37,664 bases of DNA from an uncultured Bacilli bacterium (lineage in GTDB: Bacteria > Bacillota_I > Bacilli_A > RF39 > UBA660), in NCBI GenBank assembly GCA_947623935.1, contig CANQIE010000010.1:1-37664 (forward strand). Direction: 5' to 3'. Each line of letters starts with the position of its first letter. Position 1 is the first letter of the stretch. A model generated the notes under the pieces. The model worked only from the letters and a program-made list of their open reading frames with translations. It searched no databases and had not been told where the DNA came from. The translations under genes and the position numbers were made by a program. Of this stretch, positions 24,794-33,471 are shown piece by piece.

Positions 24794-26263
24794 TTAATAG
24801 GAATTAAAACGCATTCCTGTAGGTGTTTCAATTTCACTTTGATTTATAATTACGTAAGTCCAATCGTTTTTGTTATTTGATACACCTAAGGTATGACTAT
24901 TATAGTATGGATTATTGCTATAATCATGCCATACTGCGATTTCATCTAAATTATAGGCGCTTCCTAAATCAACGGTAATACATTGAGTACCAGTTGCATT
25001 TGTTCTGACAATTTCGTTGACATTAGTATCAATAATACCATTTGTAATGAGTTGCAAATTCATATTCGCATTAAAGGAAGCGGATACCGTTTTATGCAAG
25101 GCAACATTTTTCCCTTCTGAAATAGCTTCTAATTCAATCCATTTATTTTCGGTACTGAGGCTGGAACCATTAATACAATCTTGGATATAACGGACATTTT
25201 CTAAATAGTTGTTCCTTTTATCATAAGAGGTACCTTTATAGCTAAGAACAGCTTTCCCATTTCCTATATTAATTCCTCCTAGCATAATACCATTTATAAA
25301 GTATTTATTGGAATAGTGGAGTGTGTTGTTGGATGGTGTAATCGTACGACTAGCAGTGATAGCGTTTACTCCCGCATAACCTGAAATAAAAGATGAACCT
25401 CCTCCACTTAATCCTTGGATCACACAAGTGTTTCCGTTGCTTGGATTTAGTGAAGGGTTACCACTCACACCTCCACCGCCACCATAGTAGCCACCACCTG
25501 CACCATAAGCTTGATTGCAATTTACTAAGTTACTATTTTTTACAAATCCATCGCCACCAACACCAAAAGATCCTGCGTTTTGACCGCTTGTTCCGCCACT
25601 TGTCTGACTTCCACCGCCTCCAGCAATAGCGCCTCCTGTTTTATCGTTTCCTTTTTCTCCGATCAAAGTACCTCCGTTACTACCTTGACTATTTTCGCCC
25701 ACGCCTCCACCGGCTGCAACCATGATGCGGCTTTGAAGAGACTCTAAATTGTTCCATGCACCTGAGACAAGACGTACATCTGTGGCACCTCCACCTCCGG
25801 CATAGCGAAGGGAGCTAGGACCTGTATGATAGCCTCCAATTCCTCCTCCATTATAAGCTCCTACGGAACATGTTATATAATTGTTACATCCTGTTTTACC
25901 ACTTTCTCCTACGTAAAAATAAAGTTTTTCGCCAGCATGTAAGTAAATGATACCTGAAGTATAGGCACCTAATCCCATGGTGTCATTATTACTAAATGCT
26001 CCACTTGCACCCCATAATTCAATTTGATAAAACCCCTCTTTTACTACTTCGTATTCTTGAGGAGAACCTGTATATTCAAAAGTAACTGCTTTCTCTTGAT
26101 AGGCGGCATTGTTTAAATCATCTTTGATATTATCAATTAAATTGGAATTGTTCTTTTTTAAACCAGACATAGTCGATAAAATAAGCATCATAATCATCGC
26201 AACTAATCCTAAAATAGAGTAAAGCATGATGCTAAAAGCAAACCCCTTATTATTTATTCGCAT
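24794..26263 (-). CDS. Prepilin-like surface protein with glycine-rich and discoidin-like domains
   Basis: 489 residues. The N-terminus MRINNKG-FAFSIMLYSILGLVAMIMMLIL looks like a type IV prepilin: short basic leader, Gly before the cleavage point, then a ~25-residue hydrophobic helix. The usual Glu at +5 is absent (Ile instead). A glycine-rich domain (about 60-345) follows, with YTGSPQEYEVVKEGFYQIELWGASG at its start and GGGGATDVRLV, RIMVAAGGGVGE and CNQAYGAGGGYYGGGGG inside, and cysteines in pairs. The end (about 372-489) resembles an F5/8C discoidin-like carbohydrate-binding domain (NVALHKTVSAS, QCITVDLGSAYNLDEIAVWHDYSN). It is probably displayed on the cell surface; ligand unknown. Single gene between the hrcA promoter and rsmD. 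Confidence 0.8.
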   Translation of the reverse strand: MRINNKGFAFSIMLYSILGLVAMIMMLILSTMSGLKKNNSNLIDNIKDDLNNAAYQEKAVTFEYTGSPQEYEVVKEGFYQIELWGASGAFSNNDTMGLGAYTSGIIYLHAGEKLYFYVGESGKTGCNNYITCSVGAYNGGGIGGYHTGPSSLRYAGGGGATDVRLVSGAWNNLESLQSRIMVAAGGGVGENSQGSNGGTLIGEKGNDKTGGAIAGGGGSQTSGGTSGQNAGSFGVGGDGFVKNSNLVNCNQAYGAGGGYYGGGGGVSGNPSLNPSNGNTCVIQGLSGGGSSFISGYAGVNAITASRTITPSNNTLHYSNKYFINGIMLGGINIGNGKAVLSYKGTSYDKRNNYLENVRYIQDCINGSSLSTENKWIELEAISEGKNVALHKTVSASFNANMNLQLITNGIIDTNVNEIVRTNATGTQCITVDLGSAYNLDEIAVWHDYSNNPYYNSHTLGVSNNKNDWTYVIINQSEIETPTGMRFNSY

Positions 26264-26308
26264 TTAATATCACCCTATTATCATTATAACGAATCTAGCC
26301 ACAAAATG

Positions 26309-26331
26309 CAAAAAAAATAGACCTTAGTCTA
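26309..26331 (-). terminator. Terminator after rsmD
   Basis: TAGAC (26318-26322) and GTCTA (26327-26331) form a stem with a 4-nt loop that holds the rsmD stop codon; nine A at 26309-26317 give a strong U-tract on the minus strand. Confidence 0.82.
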
Positions 26332-26875
26332 CTTGATAAATATTTACTTGTTTTGCTCCATAAGTTCTACTCTTTATTAGTGTAAGTCCTTCGACTGTAC
26401 TTTCATGAATCGTATTTTCTTCCATTTCGACAATAACTAGTGCTTTTTCTTTTAAAAGGTGAAAGGATACTAAAGTTTCTAGTAAAGATAAAAGAATTTT
26501 TTCATGATAAGGAGGATCTAAAAACACTATATCAAAGGTAATATTATTTTCTCTAAAGTAAGAAAGTGCCTTTTGATAGTCCATTAAAAGAATTTCTACT
26601 TGTTCTGAAATCGTAAAATTTTTACAATTTTCTTCAATCGTTTTAATGGCTTTCTTTTGATGATCTACAAAATAGCATTTTTGTGCTCCATTACTGATGG
26701 CTTCAATTCCTAAATTCCCTGTTCCAGCAAAAAGGTCTAAAACGATTGCTTCTCTTATATGATTTTGAATCATGCCAAAAATAGATTCTTTTACTCTATC
26801 CATGGTAGGACGAGTTCCCTCAAGCTGATACCCTAAAATATTTCTTCCTTTTAGCGAACCACTAATTACTTTCAT
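26324..26875 (-). CDS. rsmD: 16S rRNA (guanine966-N2)-methyltransferase RsmD
   Basis: 183 residues. It methylates G966 of 16S rRNA in the assembled small subunit. N-terminal MKVISGSLKGRNI, RPTMDRVKESIF, SAM-binding VLDLFAGTGNLGIEAIS and catalytic FLDPPYHEK are all present. ATG 26875 overlaps the ylbF stop by 4 nt; a TTG two codons earlier is also possible and lies at better spacing from GGAAAG. In Bacillus it is ylbH, next to coaD; coaD is not here. Confidence 0.94.
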   Translation of the reverse strand: MKVISGSLKGRNILGYQLEGTRPTMDRVKESIFGMIQNHIREAIVLDLFAGTGNLGIEAISNGAQKCYFVDHQKKAIKTIEENCKNFTISEQVEILLMDYQKALSYFRENNITFDIVFLDPPYHEKILLSLLETLVSFHLLKEKALVIVEMEENTIHESTVEGLTLIKSRTYGAKQVNIYQVD

Positions 26876-27192
26876 TGACAATCTTTCCTTTCTGTTGTAA
26901 GTTCTTTTAAAAGTTGATTTAACTCCATTACAAAATACGTTAAGTCATTTTCCAAAAAAATGTATTCATGTATTTTTTCATCGGCAAAAAGTTTCTTTCT
27001 TAACTCTTGATATTCTTTAGAATAAGGATCGGTAAAGTTTTCTTTTAATTGTTTCAATTCTTCTTTTAATACAAGATCCTTCTTAATTTCTTCTTTTAAA
27101 GTTACCATTCGCTTTAAGTCAATGCTTTTATTTAATAAAGTAATGATTTCATCTAATTGCGGGACTATTTTATTGTATAAAGTAAAATTCAT
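26872..27192 (-). CDS. ylbF: YlbF/YmcA-family regulator of mRNA processing
   Basis: 106 residues, shorter than the ~150 of Bacillus YlbF. Helical and charged, matching the Com_YlbF family (LLNKSIDLKRMVTLKEEIKKDLVLKEELKQLKENF, then EYQELRKKLFADEKIHEYIFLENDLTYFVMELNQLLKEL). In Bacillus subtilis YlbF with YmcA and YaaT forms a complex that acts with RNase Y and favours sporulation and competence. Its placement directly before rsmD is the same as in Bacillus, which supports the identification. An extended -10 (TGTTATAAT, minus strand 27221-27213) lies upstream. Confidence 0.85.
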   Translation of the reverse strand: MNFTLYNKIVPQLDEIITLLNKSIDLKRMVTLKEEIKKDLVLKEELKQLKENFTDPYSKEYQELRKKLFADEKIHEYIFLENDLTYFVMELNQLLKELTTERKDCQ

Positions 27193-27212
27193 AGTTATCT
27201 TTCCTTTTCTTT

Positions 27213-27221
27213 ATTATAACA
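27213..27221 (-). promoter_or_regulatory. Extended -10 promoter of ylbF-rsmD
   Basis: Minus strand TGTTATAAT (27221-27213), no clear -35; leader about 14 nt with AAAGGA ahead of the ylbF ATG. Confidence 0.5.
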
Positions 27222-27233
27222 CAAAAAAAGGAT

Positions 27234-27455
27234 CTACTCTATCATATCCATGAAGGTTCGGATAAGATTTAATTGATCCATTAATTTATTTATTTTATCA
27301 CTAGGTCTTAACTGGTAACGTTCTCTCATTTCTTCTTCCATATATTTAAGATTATTAGGATTTCGATTTAAGGCCTTATACCAATAGGAATTTTCTCTTA
27401 AATATCGGTACAAATTGGGATTGTTTTTGATTTGAAACTGTAGCGGAAGTATCAT
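27234..27455 (-). CDS. ylbE: YlbE-like protein
   Basis: 73 residues. The N-terminal NPNLYRYLRENSYWYKALNRNPNNLKYMEEEMRERYQL segment matches the YlbE-like family (xxRFLRExPxWYRxLxRxP in Bacillus). Its place between ylbD and ylbF is the same as in Bacillus. Function unknown. Only 2 nt separate it from ylbD, so the two are translated together. Confidence 0.85.
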   Translation of the reverse strand: MILPLQFQIKNNPNLYRYLRENSYWYKALNRNPNNLKYMEEEMRERYQLRPSDKINKLMDQLNLIRTFMDMIE

Positions 27456-27457
27456 TT

Positions 27458-27826
27458 TTAATCCTCGAAATAACGGTATAGAGGTCTTGGCTCATAGGTA
27501 CTAGCAGCACTTGGCGTCTTGGTTGTAAATTCTTGTAATAGTCCAACTGCCTTTTGCATACCATCGATTCCTTTTTGAACCGTAGCCATATCCATTCCTT
27601 TAAACATCTGAATCATATCTTTAAAAGTTCCTTTTGAAGATGATTTATTTACTACGGTTTCTTCTTTCTTCTTTAGAGGTAATTGATACGGATCCCATAC
27701 AACACTATTTTCACCGTAGAGTTCATACATTTCATAAAACCTTTGCCAAGTCATACCTCCCTCATGAACATAACCAATTAAATTCGGATGGTTTCTTACA
27801 AATTGTTTAAACGCAGCTTTTCCCAT
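27458..27826 (-). CDS. ylbD: YlbD-like spore coat protein
   Basis: 122 residues. The N-terminal AFKQFVRNHPNLIGYVHEGGMTWQRFYEMYELYGENSVVWDPY matches YlbD-like coat proteins (FKxFVxxHPxLV...GKRSWQExYExW). The middle is charged; the C-terminus has the VQKGIDGMQKAVGLLQEF helix and ends YRYFED. I start at ATG 27826, with AGGTGAG 4 nt upstream; a GTG at 27835 lies before that site. The family is linked to the spore coat, consistent with the other spore genes here. Confidence 0.85.
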   Translation of the reverse strand: MGKAAFKQFVRNHPNLIGYVHEGGMTWQRFYEMYELYGENSVVWDPYQLPLKKKEETVVNKSSSKGTFKDMIQMFKGMDMATVQKGIDGMQKAVGLLQEFTTKTPSAASTYEPRPLYRYFED

Positions 27827-27842
27827 GACACTCACCTAATTT

Positions 27843-27850
27843 AATGTATG
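27843..27850 (-). promoter_or_regulatory. Candidate sigmaE-type -10 element of ylbD
   Basis: Minus strand CATACATT (27850-27843), a good match to the mother-cell sigmaE -10. The -35 is weak and the implied start clips the AGGTGA site, so the assignment is tentative. Confidence 0.3.
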
Positions 27851-27879
27851 CATTTCTTTGAAAAGATTGACTAAAAAGG

Positions 27880-27900
27880 AAAAAGACGATTAGAATCGTC
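27880..27900 (-). terminator. Terminator after the DUF2207 gene
   Basis: GACGAT (27885-27890) and ATCGTC (27895-27900) form a 6-bp stem with a TAGA loop that includes the stop codon; the A-run at 27873-27884 gives the U-tract. Confidence 0.85.
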
Positions 27901-30142
27901 CTCCTCCACCTCCACCTCCGCCGAAGCCACCGCCTCCAACGGATCCGCCTCCAAATCCTCCTGAGGAAGAGGTATATGAAGAGTCTGAAAGAGTTTGATA
28001 ATGCGCATTTTGAACAGCATGATTGACCGTTGATGCCATTACGGTTGAAAAATGAGTATCAAGTAAATTATGAAGCATTTGAATACGTACCATATCACCA
28101 TAAAGTGATGTAGTAGACATATCTTCACTTACTTGCAACTGCATAGCCTCTAGATGAATTTGCATCGCTTTTTGAACTTTATCAGCACATCCTAATACAG
28201 TTGCCGTTACTAAATATTGCTCCCATAAGTGTACTTCTGGTAATTCTTTTTCACTAAACCTACCAAAGTCTAATAGAAAACGTTTATGAGCCTTCCATTT
28301 ATCATAATGCTCTTTTCCTGTTTTTGTTCGATACTTCTTCACGATAACATAAATTATATTTCCAATGATAGTTAGGATAGCGAAAAGAAGTACCCAATAA
28401 GAATCATATATAATAGCTAACGGAAGAAAAATATTAAATCCTAAAATTGAAATTATAATGGATGTAATCTTTGGCAAAAGACCTAAAGTAAAATATTTTT
28501 CACTATCTGCTCTATCTTTAATAATAGTTCCGATTTTACCATATTCTTCTAGGAAAAATTTAGCTTCATCTTCAGTCTTACCAAAATCCTTAATTTGTTT
28601 CATCGTAACCTGATGATCGTTTCCAATTCCATGAAATAATAAGGATTTTAAAACAATTTCTTCTTTTGATAAAAAAACATGTTTTTCTCTGCTTTTAAAA
28701 AGATAATCTTTTTTTCCTTTGGAATCTGTAATTTCCTCCATAGTAATAACATCTTTTCGAATAAAATCTAAAATCATTGCTGAAAAGGTCTTTGCGGTAA
28801 TTTTTTTCTTCATGATATATTCAATCATTCCAGGTCCATAGTCATAAGGGAAATCTCGGTAATATTTTTCATGAAAGGTGGTATTCTTTTTATCATAATA
28901 ATAGAAAGCCACCGCATGAATTAAGACAATAATACCTAAATAGATAAGAAAATAGAAGAAGATATTGCGTTGCATCATACGATAATGATTTTCTACCTCT
29001 ATCTTAAGTGCATCGTACTTTTCTTTATATCCTTGTTTTATAGTTCCAGGCTGTAAAAGCGAAATGGTCTCCGAAAGCGCTTGTAGATCCGTTTTGGATT
29101 TACTTTGCTCTACTAAAGCAATTTTTTCTTCCACTTCTTCTTGTAGACGAATTTCAATTTTACCGCGAATGATCGTTAACTCATCTAAAAGAGGACCCTT
29201 ATCTTCTTCTTTTAAGGAATTTACTAAATTTAAAGCTGTATTATAATAATCAAGATCTAAATATTTTTCTGCCCATTCCATATATTGTTTCGCATTATTG
29301 ACTAAATCGTCATATTGTTTTTCTCGCTCTAAATTAGCTTGATCGGCATATTTTTTTTCAATTTCAAGAATCGCATTTCTTCCATCGATATTTGATTTTT
29401 TAGTGGCTAAAGGGACCAAACTTTTATTAAACATGAGTCTCACAGATATACTCTCATAGGCATCAAGATTCGAGAACGTAGCTTTAGCTGATCTACTATC
29501 AACGTGCTCTATTTTGCCATATAAAGGGCCATGTAACCAAGTTCTAAAATCACTATCTTCCCCAGGTAAATGTACCACTGCCTGAAAATCAGTAATATTT
29601 TCTTCGTAAGAGTCTCCCAAGAGATTCCAATAAAGTTCTGCTACATCGTTATGAAGCACTACAGCATTTTTTACCCGATATTCCATATAGAATGCTGTAT
29701 TGGAACTGGATGGATTATAGATCATTAAATCGATTCCGTTTGTAGTTTTTTCCATCGTGTAGACCCCATAATCTCCCTTATTGGCGCGATTTACTAATGT
29801 ATATTCTTTGTTTAAATGCTGGAAAGATTCCATAGTAATAGAATAGCTGTTAAGAATATCAAAAATCTTTAAATCAGTAATGGCTTCCCCGTTATAAATG
29901 CTGCTTCCTTCGAAATCACTTGCTTTTCCTGTAAAAGCAGTTAAGCGATCATTACGATAAGTAATATCTCGTAATCTTCCGTTGTAACTACCACTTAAAA
30001 CAGCAATTTCTTTGATAAAAATGTCCCCATTTTCTTCAATGGTTATATCCTGATAAAGTTTGTTTGTAGTATTAACCGCTTTTACTGAAAATGGCAATAA
30101 AAGTAAAAGAAATAATAATGCTCCTATTTTTATTTTTTTCAT
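27890..30142 (-). CDS. DUF2207 membrane protein (LemA partner)
   Basis: 750 residues. A signal peptide (MKKIKIGALLFLLLLLPFSVKA) is followed by a DUF2207-type extracellular domain (NKLYQDITIEENGDIFIKEI...), charged helices (about 265-385), a membrane segment near 393-415, a cytoplasmic stretch (FRDFPYDYGPGMIEYIMKKKITAKTFSAMILDFIRKDVI region), a second hydrophobic region near 545-592, and a glycine tail (GGFGGGSVGGGGFGGGGGGGGRF). This order and the Gly-rich ending are typical of DUF2207 proteins, found next to lemA in many bacteria. Function unknown. The start follows GGAGG at 5 nt. Confidence 0.9.
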   Translation of the reverse strand: MKKIKIGALLFLLLLLPFSVKAVNTTNKLYQDITIEENGDIFIKEIAVLSGSYNGRLRDITYRNDRLTAFTGKASDFEGSSIYNGEAITDLKIFDILNSYSITMESFQHLNKEYTLVNRANKGDYGVYTMEKTTNGIDLMIYNPSSSNTAFYMEYRVKNAVVLHNDVAELYWNLLGDSYEENITDFQAVVHLPGEDSDFRTWLHGPLYGKIEHVDSRSAKATFSNLDAYESISVRLMFNKSLVPLATKKSNIDGRNAILEIEKKYADQANLEREKQYDDLVNNAKQYMEWAEKYLDLDYYNTALNLVNSLKEEDKGPLLDELTIIRGKIEIRLQEEVEEKIALVEQSKSKTDLQALSETISLLQPGTIKQGYKEKYDALKIEVENHYRMMQRNIFFYFLIYLGIIVLIHAVAFYYYDKKNTTFHEKYYRDFPYDYGPGMIEYIMKKKITAKTFSAMILDFIRKDVITMEEITDSKGKKDYLFKSREKHVFLSKEEIVLKSLLFHGIGNDHQVTMKQIKDFGKTEDEAKFFLEEYGKIGTIIKDRADSEKYFTLGLLPKITSIIISILGFNIFLPLAIIYDSYWVLLFAILTIIGNIIYVIVKKYRTKTGKEHYDKWKAHKRFLLDFGRFSEKELPEVHLWEQYLVTATVLGCADKVQKAMQIHLEAMQLQVSEDMSTTSLYGDMVRIQMLHNLLDTHFSTVMASTVNHAVQNAHYQTLSDSSYTSSSGGFGGGSVGGGGFGGGGGGGGRF

Positions 30143-30152
30143 GTCATCCTCC

Positions 30153-30181
30153 AAAAAAAGCCTTTTCTAAAGAAAGGCTTT
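30153..30181 (-). terminator. Intergenic terminator/attenuator between lemA and the DUF2207 gene
   Basis: AAAGCCTTT (30157-30165) pairs with AAAGGCTTT (30173-30181), followed on the minus strand by a U-run (30159-30153). It contains the lemA stop and lies directly before the RBS of the next gene, so some transcripts should stop here. Confidence 0.82.
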
Positions 30182-30734
30182 AAAATGCTACTTTTGGTGC
30201 TTCTTTATCGGCTTCAGCTACTTCAAAGAAAGGTGCTTTGGTAAAGTGGAACATCGAAGCAACCAAGTTTGATGGGAACATTTCTACTTTGTTGTTATAA
30301 GTAAGAACACTATCATTATAGAATTGTCTTGCATAACTGATTTTGTCTTCGGTATCTTTTAAATCAGCTTGAAGACCTAAAAAGTTTTGATTGGCTTTTA
30401 AATCGGGATAACTTTCTGCAAGAGCAAATAATTTAGAAACGGCCTTTTCGATTTCTCCTGATGCTTTCATTTCATCTTCTGGTGTCTTTGCTGAAACAAA
30501 GGCGTTACGTGCTTTAATCACTTCTTCTAGGGTACCTGATTCGTGTTTAGCATAACCTTTAACGGTTTCTACTAAATTTGGAATCAAATCAGCTCTTCTT
30601 TTTAATTGAACATCGATTTGAGCCCATTGATCATCCTTTCTGTTTCTTAATTGAATGAGTCCATTGTATGTTGTTGCAATAAAAATTAAAAGTAAAACCA
30701 CAATTACAAGAACTACGATTAACCATATTGGCAT
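30180..30734 (-). CDS. lemA: LemA family protein
   Basis: 184 residues. N-terminal membrane anchor (PIWLIVVLVIVVLLLIFIATTYNGLI, about 2-26) followed by a helical domain with the family signature YNGLIQLRNRKDDQWAQIDVQLKRRADLIPNLVETVKGYAKHE, then NFLGLQADLKDTEDKISYARQFYNDSVLTYNNKVEMFPSNLVA. The C-terminus ends with FFEVAEADKEAPKVAF. LemA proteins are membrane-anchored helical bundles of poorly known function; pairing with DUF2207 is usual. Confidence 0.95.
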   Translation of the reverse strand: MPIWLIVVLVIVVLLLIFIATTYNGLIQLRNRKDDQWAQIDVQLKRRADLIPNLVETVKGYAKHESGTLEEVIKARNAFVSAKTPEDEMKASGEIEKAVSKLFALAESYPDLKANQNFLGLQADLKDTEDKISYARQFYNDSVLTYNNKVEMFPSNLVASMFHFTKAPFFEVAEADKEAPKVAF

Positions 30735-30848
30735 AATTTTTCATCTCCTCTTTATTTTAAGTATACACAAAAAATTTAGTTTTTAAAATAGAAATTGTAT
30801 AAATTCTTAAAAAGAAAGACAAAATACTAAAAGAAAGGATGATAAAAA

Positions 30849-31070
30849 ATGGATATCAATATTAGACAACATATTATCAATAACTTTGAAGGAGATAGTA
30901 AAGAAACTTTACGTAAAGCGATTGATGAAAGTATTCAAGAAAACGATGAAATTACGTTACCTGGAATGGGTGTATTTTTTGAACTTATCTGGCAAGATGC
31001 TTCGGATAATTTAAAAAATGAGTTACTTGAACTATTAGAAAAAAGAGTCGCAAAAAAAGAAAGCAACTAG
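30849..31070 (+). CDS. sspI: Small acid-soluble spore protein SspI
   Basis: 73 residues, close to the 71 of Bacillus subtilis SspI. The pattern MDINIRQHIINNFEGDSKETLRKAIDESIQENDEITLPGMGVFFELIWQDASDNLKNELLELLEKRV matches SspI along its whole length, including the LPGxGVxFExIWQxAS core. SspI is a minor spore-core protein, in Bacillus made in the forespore under sigmaG. Upstream, AATACTA (30823-30829) resembles the sigmaG -10, but with a poor -35. AAAGGATGA lies before the ATG. It stands alone and converges on pheT. Confidence 0.93.
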   Translation: MDINIRQHIINNFEGDSKETLRKAIDESIQENDEITLPGMGVFFELIWQDASDNLKNELLELLEKRVAKKESN

Positions 31071-31083
31071 TCTTTCTTTTTTA
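31052..31083. terminator. Bidirectional terminator between sspI and pheT
   Basis: An 11-bp stem (31053-31063 with 31072-31082) with an 8-nt loop spanning the sspI stop codon; T-rich runs on both strands. Confidence 0.83.
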
Positions 31084-33471
31084 TTTATCTCTTAAAATAC
31101 CACTATGGACTTCTTCTACTTTCTTTATAATTTTATTGAAGATTTCCATAACTTCATCTTCAGTTAAAGTACGAGTTGGATCCATGAACGTAAGATTGAA
31201 AGCAATCGATTTCTTATCTTTTTCGATGTTTTCTCCTTGATATACATCAAAAATGCTAATTTCGGTAAGAAGTCTACCTCCTGCCTTTTGAATGGTATTT
31301 AGAATTTCTTTTGCAGAAGTATCTAAATCAAAGGCAAAGGCAACGTCCTTCTTAATACTTGGATATTTGGAGATTTCCCTATCTTTAATCGAACGAATAG
31401 AATAAGCAAATACTTTTGATAAATTGATTTCAAAAACATAGATTGGCGTCTTTGAAATGCTTGGATGAATCATCCCCATAGAACCAATTTGCTCTTGATC
31501 AATTTTGATAATAGCACTTTGATATGGATGATACTCTTTAGCAACCTCCCCTACTTCGATATGAAAACGATTTTGGAAGCCTAAATAAGTAAGTACATCT
31601 TCGATAATTCCTTTAACGTAGTAAAAGTCTACTTTAGTTCCTTGATGGAGCCATAAATTGGTATTTACTTCTCCTGTAAGAAGTCCTGCAAGAACTTTCT
31701 TTTCTTTAACTTCACCATCTTCTAAATAATAGATATTACTTATTTCTTGAATCCTGATATCCTCTACTTTTCTTGAAAGATTGTACTCAGCCACTTGATA
31801 AAGAGATGGAATTAGGCTATAACGAAGATATTTTTTATCTTCTAGCATCGGATCTAATAATTCAATCGATGTAAAATCATCTTTGGTAAATTCGTGTAAA
31901 TGCTCCTTACTTGTCAAAGAATAAGTCCAAACTTGACTTAGTCCATGAGCCATCAAGCGATTCCTTATGGCTTTTTCTTTTAAGTAGTTCTTCTCATATT
32001 TTCCAGGTAATCCAGTTCCAATAGGAAGAGTCCCTTGAACATTATCTATACCATGAATTCTTCCTACTTCTTCAATTAAATCTTCTGGAATATGGATGTC
32101 GATTCTTCTGGATGGGACGGTTACTTTTAAGGCATTTCCTTCTTCTTCCGTAGTAAAGTCTAGGCGATTAAAAACATCTACAATTTCTTCTTTGGAAAGA
32201 TTCATTCCTAAAACTTTATTAATCTTATCGACGGTAATCGTAATCACTTCGTCTTTAATTTTCGTTTCATCGTGAATAGCACATCCAGCGATAACTTTAC
32301 CATCTGCAAGTTCTTCTAGTAATTTACAAGCACGGTCTACGGCAAAATACGTACGGCGTGGATCAAGCCCTTTTTCAAAACGATTACTTGCTTCACTTCT
32401 TAAAATACGTTTGGAAGTAAGTCTTATATGAACGGGACTAAAGATAGCACTTTCAATCACAATATCTTTGGTATCATTTTCTACTTCTGAGTTTAAGCCT
32501 CCCATAACACCGGCAAGAGCAACCGCATGATCTTGGTTTGCAATCACGATATCTTTATCGGATAAGGTTCTTTCTTGATTATCAAGCGTGGTAAGTTTTT
32601 CCCCTTCGTCTGCCATACGAACAATAATCTTGTTACCAAGTGTTCTATAGTCGAAAAAATGAAGTGGTTGACCGGTTTCTAACATAACATAGTTGGAAAT
32701 ATCGACCACGTTATTGATAGGACGAATACCGCTTGCCATAAGACGTGCTTTTAACCATCTAGGACTTTCTTTAATGGTCACGTTCTTAACCATACGAGCT
32801 AAATACAAAGGACAGTTTTCAGTTTCCACATCGACTGTTACATAGTCTTTAATATTTTCCGTTTCTTTGGTAATAGCAATACTTGGTTCTTTTACTTTTT
32901 CATTAAGAATAGCTCCTACTTCATAAGCCATACCCATAACACTTAATAAGTCTCCACGGTTACTGGTAAGTTCAAAATCAATGGAAGTATCGTCAAAACC
33001 TAAATAAGCAAGTGGTTCTTCTCCTATTTCGGCATCTTCTGGTAAAATGTGAATTCCTTTTTTATCTTCTTCACTTTGATATTTGCTTTCGATTCCAAGT
33101 TCTCCTAAAGAACAAATCATACCATTGGATTCTTGTCCACGAATCACACTTTTCTTAATTTCAATACCGCCTGGTAAAATAGCACCTGGAAGCGAAACAA
33201 TGACTTTTTGTCCCTCCGCGACATTGGGAGCACCACATACGATTTGGGTAACTTCTCCCTTTTTAATTTCAACTTCACAAACATGTAAGTGGTCTGAATC
33301 GGGATGGGGAATGCAACTCTTAACATAACCAATGGTAAGGTTCGTAGCACTCGATAAGGGATCAATACTTGCGTATTCGTTTCCGACTGAAGTCATTTTT
33401 TCGGCTAATTCTTCATTCGATAATTTATGGGTGTTAACGTATTCCTCTAAAAATTTTCTACTGAGTTTCAT
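31081..33471 (-). CDS. pheT: Phenylalanyl-tRNA synthetase beta subunit
   Basis: 796 residues, full length. With PheS it charges tRNA-Phe as an alpha2beta2 tetramer. Recognisable parts: the N-terminal tRNA-binding OB domain (TIGYVKSCIPHPDSDHLHVCEVEI), the B3/B4 editing region (LTSNRGDLLSVMGMAYEVGAI), the class II-like core with RSEASNRFEKGLDP, B5, and the C-terminal anticodon-binding FDX-ACB domain starting near SKYPSIKKDVAFAFD. Start ATG overlaps the pheS stop by one base (TAATG). Confidence 0.98.
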   Translation of the reverse strand: MKLSRKFLEEYVNTHKLSNEELAEKMTSVGNEYASIDPLSSATNLTIGYVKSCIPHPDSDHLHVCEVEIKKGEVTQIVCGAPNVAEGQKVIVSLPGAILPGGIEIKKSVIRGQESNGMICSLGELGIESKYQSEEDKKGIHILPEDAEIGEEPLAYLGFDDTSIDFELTSNRGDLLSVMGMAYEVGAILNEKVKEPSIAITKETENIKDYVTVDVETENCPLYLARMVKNVTIKESPRWLKARLMASGIRPINNVVDISNYVMLETGQPLHFFDYRTLGNKIIVRMADEGEKLTTLDNQERTLSDKDIVIANQDHAVALAGVMGGLNSEVENDTKDIVIESAIFSPVHIRLTSKRILRSEASNRFEKGLDPRRTYFAVDRACKLLEELADGKVIAGCAIHDETKIKDEVITITVDKINKVLGMNLSKEEIVDVFNRLDFTTEEEGNALKVTVPSRRIDIHIPEDLIEEVGRIHGIDNVQGTLPIGTGLPGKYEKNYLKEKAIRNRLMAHGLSQVWTYSLTSKEHLHEFTKDDFTSIELLDPMLEDKKYLRYSLIPSLYQVAEYNLSRKVEDIRIQEISNIYYLEDGEVKEKKVLAGLLTGEVNTNLWLHQGTKVDFYYVKGIIEDVLTYLGFQNRFHIEVGEVAKEYHPYQSAIIKIDQEQIGSMGMIHPSISKTPIYVFEINLSKVFAYSIRSIKDREISKYPSIKKDVAFAFDLDTSAKEILNTIQKAGGRLLTEISIFDVYQGENIEKDKKSIAFNLTFMDPTRTLTEDEVMEIFNKIIKKVEEVHSGILRDK

